Source: VRUE01 sp036403515 | GTDB lineage: Bacteria > Actinomycetota > Thermoleophilia > Solirubrobacterales > 70-9 | Assembly: GCA_036403515.1 (NCBI GenBank) | Contig: DASWQV010000043.1 | Span: forward strand, 1 to 18,534 | Direction of reading: 5' to 3' | DNA: 18,534 bases | Shown here: one piece after another, positions 1-6,507 of the stretch | How the letters are laid out: each line of letters opens with the position of its first letter | How positions within the stretch are numbered: position 1 is the stretch's first letter | Position numbers and translations under genes: made by a program | Notes under the pieces: model-generated | The model's database searches: none | Seen by the model: the letters and a program-made list of their open reading frames with translations, nothing else | What the model was told of the DNA's origin: nothing

Positions 1-120
1 GGCCTTACCCCCGCTTGAAGAATTGGAGGCGGCGTAGGCGCCGCCGAACATCGCGAAGACCAGGGCGATGACCGAGATGACTCCCGGGATGCCGAAGCGG
101 TTGCGTAGCGTCGAGAACAT
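1..120 (-). CDS. Exported protein, N-terminal fragment (runs off window)
   Basis: Forty codons read from an ATG at 120-118 to the window edge, so most of the protein is missing. After a short basic start (MFSTLRNRFG) there is one hydrophobic segment, about residues 11-30, ending GGAYAAS, which looks like an export signal with possible cleavage after AYA. A Ser/Gly-rich stretch (SNSSSGGKA) follows. I recall this N-terminal segment as common in Thermoleophilia surface proteins, often ahead of Gly/Pro-rich collagen-like repeats; that is recollection and the rest of the gene cannot be seen. The start is supported by AAGGAG (complement of 131-136) ten bases upstream and by a promoter at 243-271. 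Function unknown. Confidence 0.75.
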   Translation of the reverse strand, partial: MFSTLRNRFGIPGVISVIALVFAMFGGAYAASNSSSGGKA

Positions 121-242
121 CTAGATCTCTCTCCTTGTCCCGTGAGCCCCTCTGCCCGCCGCTTCCCTTAGCGGCTTCCGCGAGGCTCGGTTTGTCCCTG
201 TGGAGCTTGTCCCTGTCGTCCCTTCAGAGACGACGCCAAAAG

Positions 243-271
243 ACTGTAAACGGAGACTTTCATAAAGTCAA
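243..271 (-). promoter_or_regulatory. Sigma-70-like promoter for the exported-protein gene
   Basis: On the minus strand TTGACT (complement of 266-271) is followed by a 17-base spacer and TACAGT (complement of 243-248), close to consensus TTGACA-17-TATAAT. It lies about 120 bases upstream of the ATG at 120, so the mRNA would have a leader of roughly 115 nt. A perfect 15-bp palindrome, GACTTT-CAT-AAAGTC at 255-269, overlaps the -35 box and the spacer and could be an operator. Confidence 0.6.
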
Positions 272-349
272 GCCGGACGTTTTTATGAGAAAGGAAGATG
301 TCTCAGAGCATGCGGACGCGCGCCGCGGGCAGGGCGACGAGCGAGTAAA

Positions 350-367
350 GGCGGCTGATCAGTCGCC
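350..367 (-). terminator. Possible terminator hairpin across the yceH stop codon
   Basis: An 18-bp near-palindrome with one mismatched pair (GGCGGCTG/ATCAGTCGCC on the plus strand) is centred on the yceH stop codon. Read on the minus strand it is followed by TTTA. It is short and the T-tract is weak, so termination of the five-gene minus-strand run here is a guess. Confidence 0.3.
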
Positions 368-1039
368 GAGATCGGCGCGCAGGGATGCAAGCTCGGTGCG
401 AAGCTCGGCCACTTCGCGCTCGAGGCGGGTGAGGCGGTCTTCGGCGGGAGTCAGCTCTTCTGCTGGCTTTTCGCGAGCCGGCCCTTCTGACTGTGACGGC
501 TGCTCGTCGATTCCAACCGAGGCAGTCGCCTGTGGCACCGGGGTCGGTTCGATGGAGGCGCCGCCGAGCAGCTGCTCGTAGCGATCCTCCTTCTGCCCCG
601 GCCGGCGCTCGTGACGGGCGACCTGGCCGCGCTCAACCAAACGATTCAGCGCATCCTGGACGGCGCCAAGGTCGGCGAAGTCGTGCAGGCGCTGGCCACG
701 CTGCTTCAGCTCGCCCGGCGTCTGCGGTCCGCGCAGCATCAGCACGGCGAGCAGGGAGAGCTCGGCATCGTCAAGGCCGAAGGCGTCCTTGAGCAGGTGG
801 CGGTACTTGCGGGCGCGGCTGCCGGACGTGCTGGCAAGGCGGGTCCAGCCGCGTAAGGCGAGCCGGCGCAGCGCCTCGACCACGGTCTGCTCGTCGTAGT
901 CGACGACCGGCTCTCGATTAGTCGCCTGGTTGCAGGCGAGGCGCAGCGAGTTGAGCGAGAGCGGATAGACGTCGGGCGTGGTGTGCTGCTTCTCGATCAA
1001 GCAGCCGAGGACGCGGATCTCAACGGCGTCGGGCTCCAC
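359..1039 (-). CDS. yceH: YceH family protein (DUF480)
   Basis: A 226-residue protein matching the YceH/DUF480 family from its first residues: VEIRVLGCLIEKQHTTPDVYP, then LSLNSLRLACNQATNREPVVDYDE, then two winged-helix-like halves (about 1-80 and 85-165, with LSLLAVLMLRGPQTPGELKQR). The family has no well-established biochemical role; the fold suggests DNA or protein binding. Residues about 165-195 are low-complexity (Pro/Glu/Ser) and 200-226 form a likely coiled coil (LEREVAELRTELASLRADLG). E. coli YceH is about 215 residues, so the length fits. The start is GTG at 1039-1037, nine bases after the pyrE stop, with GGAG only two bases upstream; translation is probably coupled to pyrE as the last gene of the minus-strand run. 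Confidence 0.88.
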   Translation of the reverse strand: MEPDAVEIRVLGCLIEKQHTTPDVYPLSLNSLRLACNQATNREPVVDYDEQTVVEALRRLALRGWTRLASTSGSRARKYRHLLKDAFGLDDAELSLLAVLMLRGPQTPGELKQRGQRLHDFADLGAVQDALNRLVERGQVARHERRPGQKEDRYEQLLGGASIEPTPVPQATASVGIDEQPSQSEGPAREKPAEELTPAEDRLTRLEREVAELRTELASLRADLGD

Positions 1040-1048
1040 CGCTCCAGC

Positions 1049-1624
1049 TCAGCCCCGATCCGGGCGCTCGGGGTAGATCTCGTCGATCGTCAGCAGAGCG
1101 CGGTAGGGCGCACCGGCGGCGGCTTCGATCCTCTCCCCCCCTCCGGCGAGGCGGTCGACGACGCCAACCACGCCGACGACCTCCAGCCGCTGCTCGACGA
1201 TGCGTTCAATCGCGCTCGCGGTCGAGCCGCCCGAGGTGACGGTGTCCTCGACCACGAGGCAGCGGGCGCCCGCCTCGACCGGCCCCTCGACCCAGCGTTG
1301 AAGGCCGTGCTGCTTGCGCTCACCGCGGACGAAGAAACCGACCAGGCCCTGTCCGGCGGGTACCGCGAGAGCCGCGCAGGAGGGCGCAATCGCAGCGGTT
1401 GCCGGACCGCCGACGGCGCTCGCACCGGCCTCGATCGCGGCGTCGGCGATCAGCTCGCCCGCCGCGAGGAAGCCCGCTGGCCGCAGCAGCGCCCGCCGCG
1501 CGTCGACGTAGTACTGCGCGACGACGCCGCTCGACAACGTCACCTCCCCAATCACCAGCGAGTGCTCGCGCAGCTCGCTGAGAAGCGTCTCTCTGGCGGC
1601 GTCGAGATCGGGCACAACGCCCAT
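1049..1624 (-). CDS. pyrE: Orotate phosphoribosyltransferase
   Basis: A 191-residue type I phosphoribosyltransferase that should join orotate and PRPP to give orotidine 5'-phosphate in de novo pyrimidine synthesis, in the cytosol. The PRPP-binding loop is clear at residues 122-134 (LVVEDTVTSGGST). The flexible catalytic loop is at about 98-107 (FVRGERKQHG), and the early YYVDARRALL segment is typical of OPRT. Start ATG at 1624-1622, 13 bases after the SDR stop, without a strong ribosome-binding site, so translation probably follows from the gene upstream. No other pyrimidine gene is in the window; pyrE here belongs to a mixed Fic/SDR/YceH operon. Confidence 0.9.
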   Translation of the reverse strand: MGVVPDLDAARETLLSELREHSLVIGEVTLSSGVVAQYYVDARRALLRPAGFLAAGELIADAAIEAGASAVGGPATAAIAPSCAALAVPAGQGLVGFFVRGERKQHGLQRWVEGPVEAGARCLVVEDTVTSGGSTASAIERIVEQRLEVVGVVGVVDRLAGGGERIEAAAGAPYRALLTIDEIYPERPDRG

Positions 1625-1637
1625 CCTAAGCAGGGCG

Positions 1638-2582
1638 CTAGCCGCGCGCCTGGGCGTCGCGGAAGCCCTGGCGCCAGCTCGCGTAGACCGGCTGCCAGCC
1701 CAGCTCGCGCTTGGCCTTGGCGTTGGACGCCCCGCGCAGCTGCGTGGCCGAGTTGGCGGCCGCAGAGCCCGCGATCAGGCGGGCGAGCCAGACCGGAACC
1801 CGCCGCGGAGGCTTGGCGCCGACGGCCGCGGCGAAAGCCGGGACCCACTCGTGCATCGGCGCTGGCTCGTCGTCGACCACGTTGTAGACGCCGGGGGCGC
1901 CCCGCTCCACGGCGGCCACCGTGGCCGCGGCGGCGTCCTCGACCTGGATGAAGGAGAAGGTGCCGGTGCCCTTGCCGACGATAGGGACCCGCCGCCTCAG
2001 GGTTTCCTCGGTCTGCGAGCCATCGCGGTCGAAGTAGGTTCCGGGCCCGTAGAGCCAGCCGTAGCGGAGGACGATTCCCTCGATGCCCTCGGCGCCGGTC
2101 ACCTGGTCCTCGAGATCGGTAAGGGCGGCGACGGCTCCGCCGAAGGGATAGGGAGCGTCTTTGAAGAGGGGTGCCTGCTCATCCTTGACCCACTCACCTT
2201 CAGGCGCGTAGAGGAAGGCGACGCTCTCGGCCACCAAGCGGTGGACGCCGGCGGCCTTTGCCGCCGCGACGAGGTTGCGGGTGCCCTCGCTGCGCACGCG
2301 GTTGGTCGCCGCCAGCGGATCGTCCTTGGCTTTGTAATCAAGGCGAGGCGGCAGCGAGGTGAGTTGGTGGACGATGACTTCGGGCGCCGTCTCCGCCACC
2401 GCCGACTCCAGCGCCGCCGCGTCGAAGACGTCGCAAACCACCGCGCTCGCCCCAGCCGCGCGGATCTCCGCCGCTCGCTCCTCGCGCCGCGTCATCCCGG
2501 TCACCTCATGCCCAGCGGCGAGCAGCTTGCGCACCAGCGGCCTGCCCATCGCACCGCTGGCGCCCGCTACGAAGACCTTCAT
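1638..2582 (-). CDS. NAD(P)-dependent epimerase/reductase (extended SDR family)
   Basis: A 314-residue protein with an N-terminal Rossmann fold: GASGAMG at residues 7-13, and TRREER after strand 2, whose arginines suggest NADPH preference. Later SDR landmarks are present (LRYGWLYGPGT about 172-182, VYNVVDDEP further on), but the usual Tyr-x3-Lys catalytic pair is not evident: the corresponding stretch reads YPFGGAVAALTDLEDQV. It therefore looks like the atypical, NmrA-like or sugar-reductase side of the family, and substrate cannot be assigned. The ATG overlaps the stop of the upstream membrane-protein gene by four bases (ATGA, 2579-2582), indicating translational coupling. Confidence 0.8.
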   Translation of the reverse strand: MKVFVAGASGAMGRPLVRKLLAAGHEVTGMTRREERAAEIRAAGASAVVCDVFDAAALESAVAETAPEVIVHQLTSLPPRLDYKAKDDPLAATNRVRSEGTRNLVAAAKAAGVHRLVAESVAFLYAPEGEWVKDEQAPLFKDAPYPFGGAVAALTDLEDQVTGAEGIEGIVLRYGWLYGPGTYFDRDGSQTEETLRRRVPIVGKGTGTFSFIQVEDAAAATVAAVERGAPGVYNVVDDEPAPMHEWVPAFAAAVGAKPPRRVPVWLARLIAGSAAANSATQLRGASNAKAKRELGWQPVYASWRQGFRDAQARG

Positions 2583-3016
2583 CCACGTACCTCCTCATCC
2601 GACACGCTGCCGGTGTTCAGTCGTTCCGATACCCGCGCCAGCCAGGCCGACGCAACCCCGCCGAAGGCGATCGCCAGGGTGTCTCCCCAGCCCCGCCCCT
2701 CGCTCTTCGCTTCCCCCGTGTCGAAGGCGTGGTTGATCGCGTGAAAGCCGTACCAGAGCGCCCCGAGCCAGAGGATCGGCGGTCGCCAGGCGGGCCGCAC
2801 CACCGAGATCGCGACGGCCACCCCAAAGGCGAGCATGAACGCCCCGACGTCGCCGATGTAGTGCGAGTTCTCAATCCCGTAGTGGCCGATCTGATCAAAG
2901 AAGGTGTCGGGCGCAACCAGCGCCAGCAGTCCCGTAGCCACGTGGTAGGCGGCAACGAAGCCGAGGACCAACTTCAGGGTCCTCTCGCCGATCGGCGGAC
3001 GCTCTCCGCCACTCAC
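2579..3016 (-). CDS. Four-helix membrane protein of unknown function
   Basis: A 145-residue protein with four likely membrane helices at about residues 16-36, 54-73, 79-98 and 113-128, and a short charged tail. I do not recognise the family. It carries several histidines near the membrane: H45 and H52 between helices 1 and 2 (GHYGIENSHYIGD), and an H-x3-H pair in helix 3 (GFHAINHAF, H92 and H96), which could bind metal or haem but may simply be structural. Start is GTG at 3016-3014, overlapping the Fic stop by four bases (GTGA); its own stop overlaps the start of the reductase. The arrangement ties it to its neighbours in translation, not necessarily in function. Confidence 0.75.
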   Translation of the reverse strand: MSGGERPPIGERTLKLVLGFVAAYHVATGLLALVAPDTFFDQIGHYGIENSHYIGDVGAFMLAFGVAVAISVVRPAWRPPILWLGALWYGFHAINHAFDTGEAKSEGRGWGDTLAIAFGGVASAWLARVSERLNTGSVSDEEVRG

Positions 3017-4188
3017 AGCTCGGTTCCCTCGTTGAGGATGTCCATGTACTCGCCGTAGACGTAAGTCTTGCCGCGTGACTTTCCGGTGACCTCACGCAAG
3101 ATGCCGACCTCCTCCAGCCGCGATATCGCAGCGTAAATGGGTGGCTCGGACAGCTCCAATTGCCGCGCGGCAGTTGGAGCTTTGACAACGACGCGGCGGA
3201 CGGCTAGGTCGTGGACCCGTAGAGCCGTAGCGGCGCCTCGGCCAAGACCGTGGATCCGCTGTCGGTCGCGATCGATCATCTCAAGGATCCCGCGCGTGGT
3301 CTCCGCTGTGGACGCGGCAACGTCGACCACGCCTTCCAAGAAGAACCGCAGCCAGTCCTCCCAGGCCCCATCGGTTCGAACGCTCTGCAGATGTTCGTAG
3401 TAAGCCTCGCGATTCCGCTTTAGGTAAAGGCTCAGATAGAGAAGGGGGCGGCGCAGCACACCCTGGTCGACAAGCAGCAATGTCATCAGCAACCTGCCGA
3501 CCCGTCCGTTGCCGTCGAGAAACGGGTGGATGGTCTCGAACTGCACGTGCGCGAGGGCGGCCTTGACAAGGACCGGCGACGGAGATGGATCGTCATGGAG
3601 GAAACGCTCCAGTCCCGACATCGCGGGCTCCACCTCCGGCCAGGGTGGCGGAACGTAGCGCGCATTGCCTGGCCGGGTGCCACCAAGCCAGTTCTGGGAG
3701 CGGCGGAACTCTCCTGGTGTCTTGTCCGATCCTCGTCCTGAGCGAAGGAGCCGAGCGTGAATCTCCCGCAGGAGCCGATTCCACAGGGGCAAGGCCCCGG
3801 ACTCGATCGACTTGATTCCATGGTTCATCGCAGCCATGTAGTTCAACGCTTCTTCAACGTCTTCCACAGGCACACCCGGAGCGACCTCGTTCTCGAAGAG
3901 GAGGAGGTCGGAGAGCGACGACATCGTCCCCTCGATCTGCGAGGAGAGGACGGCCTCCTTGCGGACAAATGCGTAGTGGAATTGACTCGGGTCGGGCAGG
4001 AGCAGGGTGATCCCGTCAAGCCGACCGAGCGCTTGATTCGCCTGGTCGAGCAGGCGATGAAGGTGGACGTCAAGGCTCAGTGGCGGATCCGGCGGCAGTG
4101 GCGCAGGGAAGAACGCGATGTATTCGGCAGCGCCGTCCTGCGCCTTTTCAAAGCGCCCGGCGCGCGATGACGCCTGTGCTGCGGTCAA
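3013..4188 (-). CDS. Fic-domain protein (probable AMP-transferase) with winged-helix C-terminus
   Basis: A 391-residue Fic protein. The Fic signature is complete at residues 221-232 (HPFLDGNGRVGR: catalytic His221, anion-binding GNGR), so nucleotide transfer, usually AMP from ATP to a target hydroxyl, is expected. An N-terminal inhibitory motif S-x4-E-G (SSQIEG, residues 82-87, Glu86) ahead of the Fic core makes it class II, self-inhibited. Residues about 325-391 look like a winged helix (TAARQLELSEPPIYAAISRLEEVGIL), which suggests DNA binding or autoregulation. Start is TTG at 4188-4186: GGAGG (4199-4195 on the minus strand) stands six bases upstream, better placed than for any later start. 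First gene of the run; target unknown. Its codon use looks less GC-biased than its neighbours' by eye. Confidence 0.9.
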   Translation of the reverse strand: MTAAQASSRAGRFEKAQDGAAEYIAFFPAPLPPDPPLSLDVHLHRLLDQANQALGRLDGITLLLPDPSQFHYAFVRKEAVLSSQIEGTMSSLSDLLLFENEVAPGVPVEDVEEALNYMAAMNHGIKSIESGALPLWNRLLREIHARLLRSGRGSDKTPGEFRRSQNWLGGTRPGNARYVPPPWPEVEPAMSGLERFLHDDPSPSPVLVKAALAHVQFETIHPFLDGNGRVGRLLMTLLLVDQGVLRRPLLYLSLYLKRNREAYYEHLQSVRTDGAWEDWLRFFLEGVVDVAASTAETTRGILEMIDRDRQRIHGLGRGAATALRVHDLAVRRVVVKAPTAARQLELSEPPIYAAISRLEEVGILREVTGKSRGKTYVYGEYMDILNEGTEL

Positions 4189-4242
4189 GCCTCGCCTCCA
4201 AAGCGTTGGTCCAGGATAGGACGAGCTTACTAAAGGATATGG

Positions 4243-4260
4243 CGTTATCGCTTTGTAACG
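4243..4260. promoter_or_regulatory. Inverted repeat upstream of the Fic gene, possible operator
   Basis: CGTTA (4243-4247) and TAACG (4256-4260) form a perfect 5-bp inverted repeat around an 8-base centre, 55 bases upstream of the Fic start in an A/T-richer stretch. On the minus strand the region downstream contains two TATCCT boxes that could serve as -10 elements; no convincing -35 is seen. Because the Fic protein has a winged-helix domain, this would be a natural place for autoregulation; that is inference. Confidence 0.25.
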
Positions 4261-4279
4261 ATTAGGCTACCCCACCGTT

Positions 4280-4292
4280 CCCTTAGAAAGGG
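4280..4292 (-). terminator. Small hairpin after the L,D-transpeptidase gene
   Basis: CCCTT-AGA-AAGGG is a perfect 5-bp stem with a 3-base loop, 16 bases past the L,D-transpeptidase stop on the minus strand and upstream of the Fic promoter region. It has no T-run, so it is only a weak terminator candidate. Confidence 0.2.
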
Positions 4293-4307
4293 TCGACCTC
4301 CGAGGCG

Positions 4308-5261
4308 CTAGAAGACGAAGATGCTCTCGCCGAAGTCGATCTGGTCGTAGATCCGCGGTTGGTCGGCGATGAAGGTGCGCACACAACCGTGACTGGCGGC
4401 GTAGTCGGGCACTTCGTGGTAGCCGTGCACCGCATAGCCGTTGTGCCAGTAGAAGGAGTAGTACATCCCCTCGGCGTTGTAGCCCGGTTCCTGGCGGTAG
4501 AAGGTGTAGTGGCCGGTGACCGTCGGGGTCGAGGGCTTGCCGGTCGAGACCGGGTAGATCGCGAAGGGCTGGTCTCCCTTGCTGAGCACCAGGACCTGCT
4601 TGTCGAGCGGCACCTCGGCGTGCTCGCCGGCGTCTGGATAGCGGACTCGGTAGCCGCCACGGCCGCCGAAGACGTCCTTGACCAGGCCGGCGCCGGCGCG
4701 CTCCGTGCGCGCCATGCCGTTGACCTTTCTGTAGGCAAGCACCTCCCGCCCGGTACGCCCTCCGAAGCAACGACCGCCGCCGGAGACATAGCCCATCTTC
4801 GCCATCGCCTTCTTGAAGCCCTTGACGACGTTGTCGCATTGGCCCGCGTGCAGAGCCGGGAAGCTGACCCGCCAGCTCCTGCGCACCGTGCTTGCGGCCC
4901 CAAGCTGCGGGGTCGCGACGTGCTTGGCCGCGGCGGCGTACTTGCCGTCCTCGCGGACGATGATCGAGGCCCGGAAGGCGCCCGCGCCTCCCTTGCCCTT
5001 CTGCACCGCGACCTGCCTGCTCAGCAGCTGGTGACCGTCGAGATAAAAGGTCACGACGACTTTCTGCCCCGGGACGAAGGGCGAGATCGAGCCGGTCACC
5101 GGCACCGTCCCGTAAATCGGCGCCTTGCCGCCCTTCAGATGGCCGACCTTGATCTTCAGGGCGGCATCGAGCGGGGCGAGTTCCTTGGCGGGCGCTGCCT
5201 GAGCCGCGGCGGGCAGCAAACACAACGCGAACAGGGCGGCGGAGGCAAGGCGACGCTTCAC
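4308..5261 (-). CDS. Secreted L,D-transpeptidase (YkuD family)
   Basis: A 317-residue exported peptidoglycan cross-linking enzyme. Residues 1-23 are a signal peptide (MKRRLASAALFALCLLPAAAQAA). About 38-130 is a beta-rich, Ig-like region; about 140-200 resembles a peptidoglycan-binding domain (KKAMAKMGYVSGGGRCFGGRTGREVLAYRK would be its core, residues 150-179 in outline). The C-terminal catalytic domain has the YkuD signature: HG at 279-280 and SHGCVR at 290-295, with Cys293 as nucleophile. It should form 3-3 cross-links or attach proteins outside the membrane. Start is GTG at 5261-5259, ten bases after the stop of the CPBP protease gene, with no ribosome-binding site visible, so it is probably translated from a shared message. 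Confidence 0.88.
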   Translation of the reverse strand: MKRRLASAALFALCLLPAAAQAAPAKELAPLDAALKIKVGHLKGGKAPIYGTVPVTGSISPFVPGQKVVVTFYLDGHQLLSRQVAVQKGKGGAGAFRASIIVREDGKYAAAAKHVATPQLGAASTVRRSWRVSFPALHAGQCDNVVKGFKKAMAKMGYVSGGGRCFGGRTGREVLAYRKVNGMARTERAGAGLVKDVFGGRGGYRVRYPDAGEHAEVPLDKQVLVLSKGDQPFAIYPVSTGKPSTPTVTGHYTFYRQEPGYNAEGMYYSFYWHNGYAVHGYHEVPDYAASHGCVRTFIADQPRIYDQIDFGESIFVF

Positions 5262-5271
5262 CGCGCGGATG

Positions 5272-5979
5272 CTACTGGCCGAGCAGGGCGACGGAGTTGT
5301 TCAGCATGTGCAGGAGGATCCCGGGAATGATCGAGCCTGTCTTCTCGTAGAGCAGGGCGAGGACGAAGCCGAAGATGATCAGCGGCGGCACCGCGCTGAT
5401 TCCAGTCGTCGCGTGGAGGCCGCCGAAGATCAGGGCGCTGATCAGGGCCGCGGCCAGCCTCGGCAGGCGCTCGCGCAGACCGCCGAAGAGCATGCCGCGG
5501 AAGCAGACCTCCTCGCTGATCGGCGCCGCGACGACGATCAGCAGCACCTGCACCGGCACCGTGCCGAAGTCTTCGGCGATGTCCTCCTGGTGCGGCGCCC
5601 CGAAGATCGCGATGTAGACGATCGAGAAGAGCAGGTAGGCCCCGATCGCCGCCAGCATCCACTTCGCCGCCGAGGGCTTGAAGCGCCGCAAGCCAAGCTG
5701 CGCCGCAGCCTCCCGCACCGTCGCCCCCCGCCCCGCGGCAATCGCAAACGGCACGAGCAAGAACCCCAGCGCCGTAGCGAGCTGCACCAGCGCACTGGCC
5801 ACGTCCCCAAGCTCGTCCCCGCTCGGCGGCTTAGCCGCAATCAGCACCGGAACCGAAAGCACGATCCCGGTCCCAAGAGCCAGAAGCACCCCAAGAACCC
5901 CGGCCCATGGCCCCCAGCTCGAGTAAGGAAAGGGCGTCGGGTGACCCTCCCGGCGGCTTGTACTTTTTCGGCTATTCAT
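5272..5979 (-). CDS. CPBP-family intramembrane metalloprotease
   Basis: A 235-residue multi-pass membrane protein of the CPBP (CAAX protease/bacteriocin-processing, formerly Abi) family. The metal-binding motifs are all present: EEVCFRG (Glu156, Glu157, Arg161), FGGLH (His189) and HMLNN (His224, Asn228), so it should be an active membrane protease; the substrate is unknown. The start is uncertain: ATG at 5979-5977 lies in the loop of repeat copy A, and codons 2-16 (starting NSRKSTSRR) are encoded by one arm of that repeat. The next in-frame GTG is around codon 31 and would cut into the first membrane helix (WGPWAGVLGVLLALG), so the repeat-borne ATG is preferred. No ribosome-binding site is clear. 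Upstream of the L,D-transpeptidase, same strand. Confidence 0.83.
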   Translation of the reverse strand: MNSRKSTSRREGHPTPFPYSSWGPWAGVLGVLLALGTGIVLSVPVLIAAKPPSGDELGDVASALVQLATALGFLLVPFAIAAGRGATVREAAAQLGLRRFKPSAAKWMLAAIGAYLLFSIVYIAIFGAPHQEDIAEDFGTVPVQVLLIVVAAPISEEVCFRGMLFGGLRERLPRLAAALISALIFGGLHATTGISAVPPLIIFGFVLALLYEKTGSIIPGILLHMLNNSVALLGQ

Positions 5980-6040
5980 CCTCGGACGGCGTTTGACGCC
6001 CCACCGAAAAAGTTGAGCCGGGAGGGTCGCCCGACGCCCT
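5931..6040. repeat. Palindromic repeat family, copy A
   Basis: A 110-bp imperfect palindrome. The outer stem pairs 5931-5954 with 6017-6040 (24 bp, one mismatch; outer end AGGGCGTCGGG). An asymmetric internal loop follows (GGCTTGT on the left, three bases on the right), then an inner 10-bp stem ACTTTTTCGG (5962-5971) with CCGAAAAAGT (6004-6013). The roughly 30-base centre carries its own small hairpin, GGCGT-TTG-ACGCC (5988-6000). It sits between divergent genes, overlapping the start of the CPBP protease and ending 20 bases before the MscS gene, so it cannot be acting simply as a terminator here. It has the same orientation as copy C. Confidence 0.9.
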
Positions 6041-6047
6041 CCACCTC

Positions 6048-6053
6048 TAAGTT
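6048..6053 (+). promoter_or_regulatory. Possible -10 box for the MscS gene
   Basis: TAAGTT ends seven bases before the ATG at 6061. It fits TANNNT and the near-leaderless spacing seen at other genes here. No good -35 is seen; 17 bases upstream lies inside repeat copy A. Confidence 0.3.
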
Positions 6054-6060
6054 GCAGGCC

Positions 6061-6477
6061 ATGACGCCGGCAGTCTCACAGGTCTCGAGGTCCACCAAGA
6101 CCCGGCTCCGCTTCCTGCGCCGCCTCCTCATCCTGATCGTCTTCCTGGTCCTCGTCGCCATGGCGCTCAGCCAGTTCACCGAGCTGAAGCGGCTGGCCAC
6201 CGGGATCCTCGCCTCGACTGCCGTCCTGGCCGCGATCATCGGCTTCGCCGCGCAGCACACGATCGGCAACATGGTCGCCGGCGTTCAGCTCGCCGTCTCA
6301 CAGCCGATCAAGATCGGCGACCGGATCAGCTTCGAAGAGGTCGCCGGCCGCGTCACCGACATCACCCTCTCCTACACGTACGTCAACCCCGGCGACGGCA
6401 CCACGGTCGTGATCCCCAACCAGATGCTGGTCGACGGGGTCATCCACAACCTCTCGACTGAGGACACCCAGGCCTGA
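6061..6477 (+). CDS. Minimal MscS-type mechanosensitive channel
   Basis: A 138-residue protein homologous to the pore and beta domains of MscS. One hydrophobic helix lies at about 18-38, and the pore-lining TM3 at about 48-82 (ASTAVLAAIIGFAAQHTIGN then MVAGVQLAVSQPIKIGD), followed by the beta domain ending IPNQMLVDGVIHNLS. The first membrane helix of E. coli MscS and the whole C-terminal alpha/beta vestibule are absent; the protein ends a few residues after the beta domain. The reading frame is open far upstream, but that part is antisense to the protease gene; the ATG at 6061 is the first plausible start and has TAAGTT just upstream. Should release solutes under hypo-osmotic shock if it assembles. 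The penicillin-binding protein starts 30 bases downstream. Confidence 0.78.
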   Translation: MTPAVSQVSRSTKTRLRFLRRLLILIVFLVLVAMALSQFTELKRLATGILASTAVLAAIIGFAAQHTIGNMVAGVQLAVSQPIKIGDRISFEEVAGRVTDITLSYTYVNPGDGTTVVIPNQMLVDGVIHNLSTEDTQA

Positions 6478-6495
6478 GCAGGCGCCGGGCCAAAG

Positions 6496-6501
6496 TACCC
6501 T
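6496..6501 (+). promoter_or_regulatory. -10 box of a leaderless promoter for the class A PBP
   Basis: TACCCT ends exactly six bases before the ATG at 6508. The spacing places transcription start at or next to the A of the start codon. CTGAGC 16 bases upstream, overlapping the MscS stop codon, is a poor -35 match (3 of 6). Confidence 0.45.
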
Positions 6502-6507
6502 CTGCCT

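Noticed and set aside
192..216. Direct repeat TTGTCCCTGT (192-201 and 207-216)
   Set aside because: Two 10-bp copies only; no known site and close to what chance could give.
135..581. Plus-strand frame of 148 codons across the 121-358 gap
   Set aside because: Half is antisense to yceH; the rest is low-complexity with no start signal. The gap is better explained by the promoter of the 1-120 gene.
5269..6060. Upstream extension of the MscS frame
   Set aside because: This part is antisense to the CPBP protease and runs through repeat copy A; its translation is Arg/Gln/Asp-rich with no membrane helix. The real start is placed at 6061.
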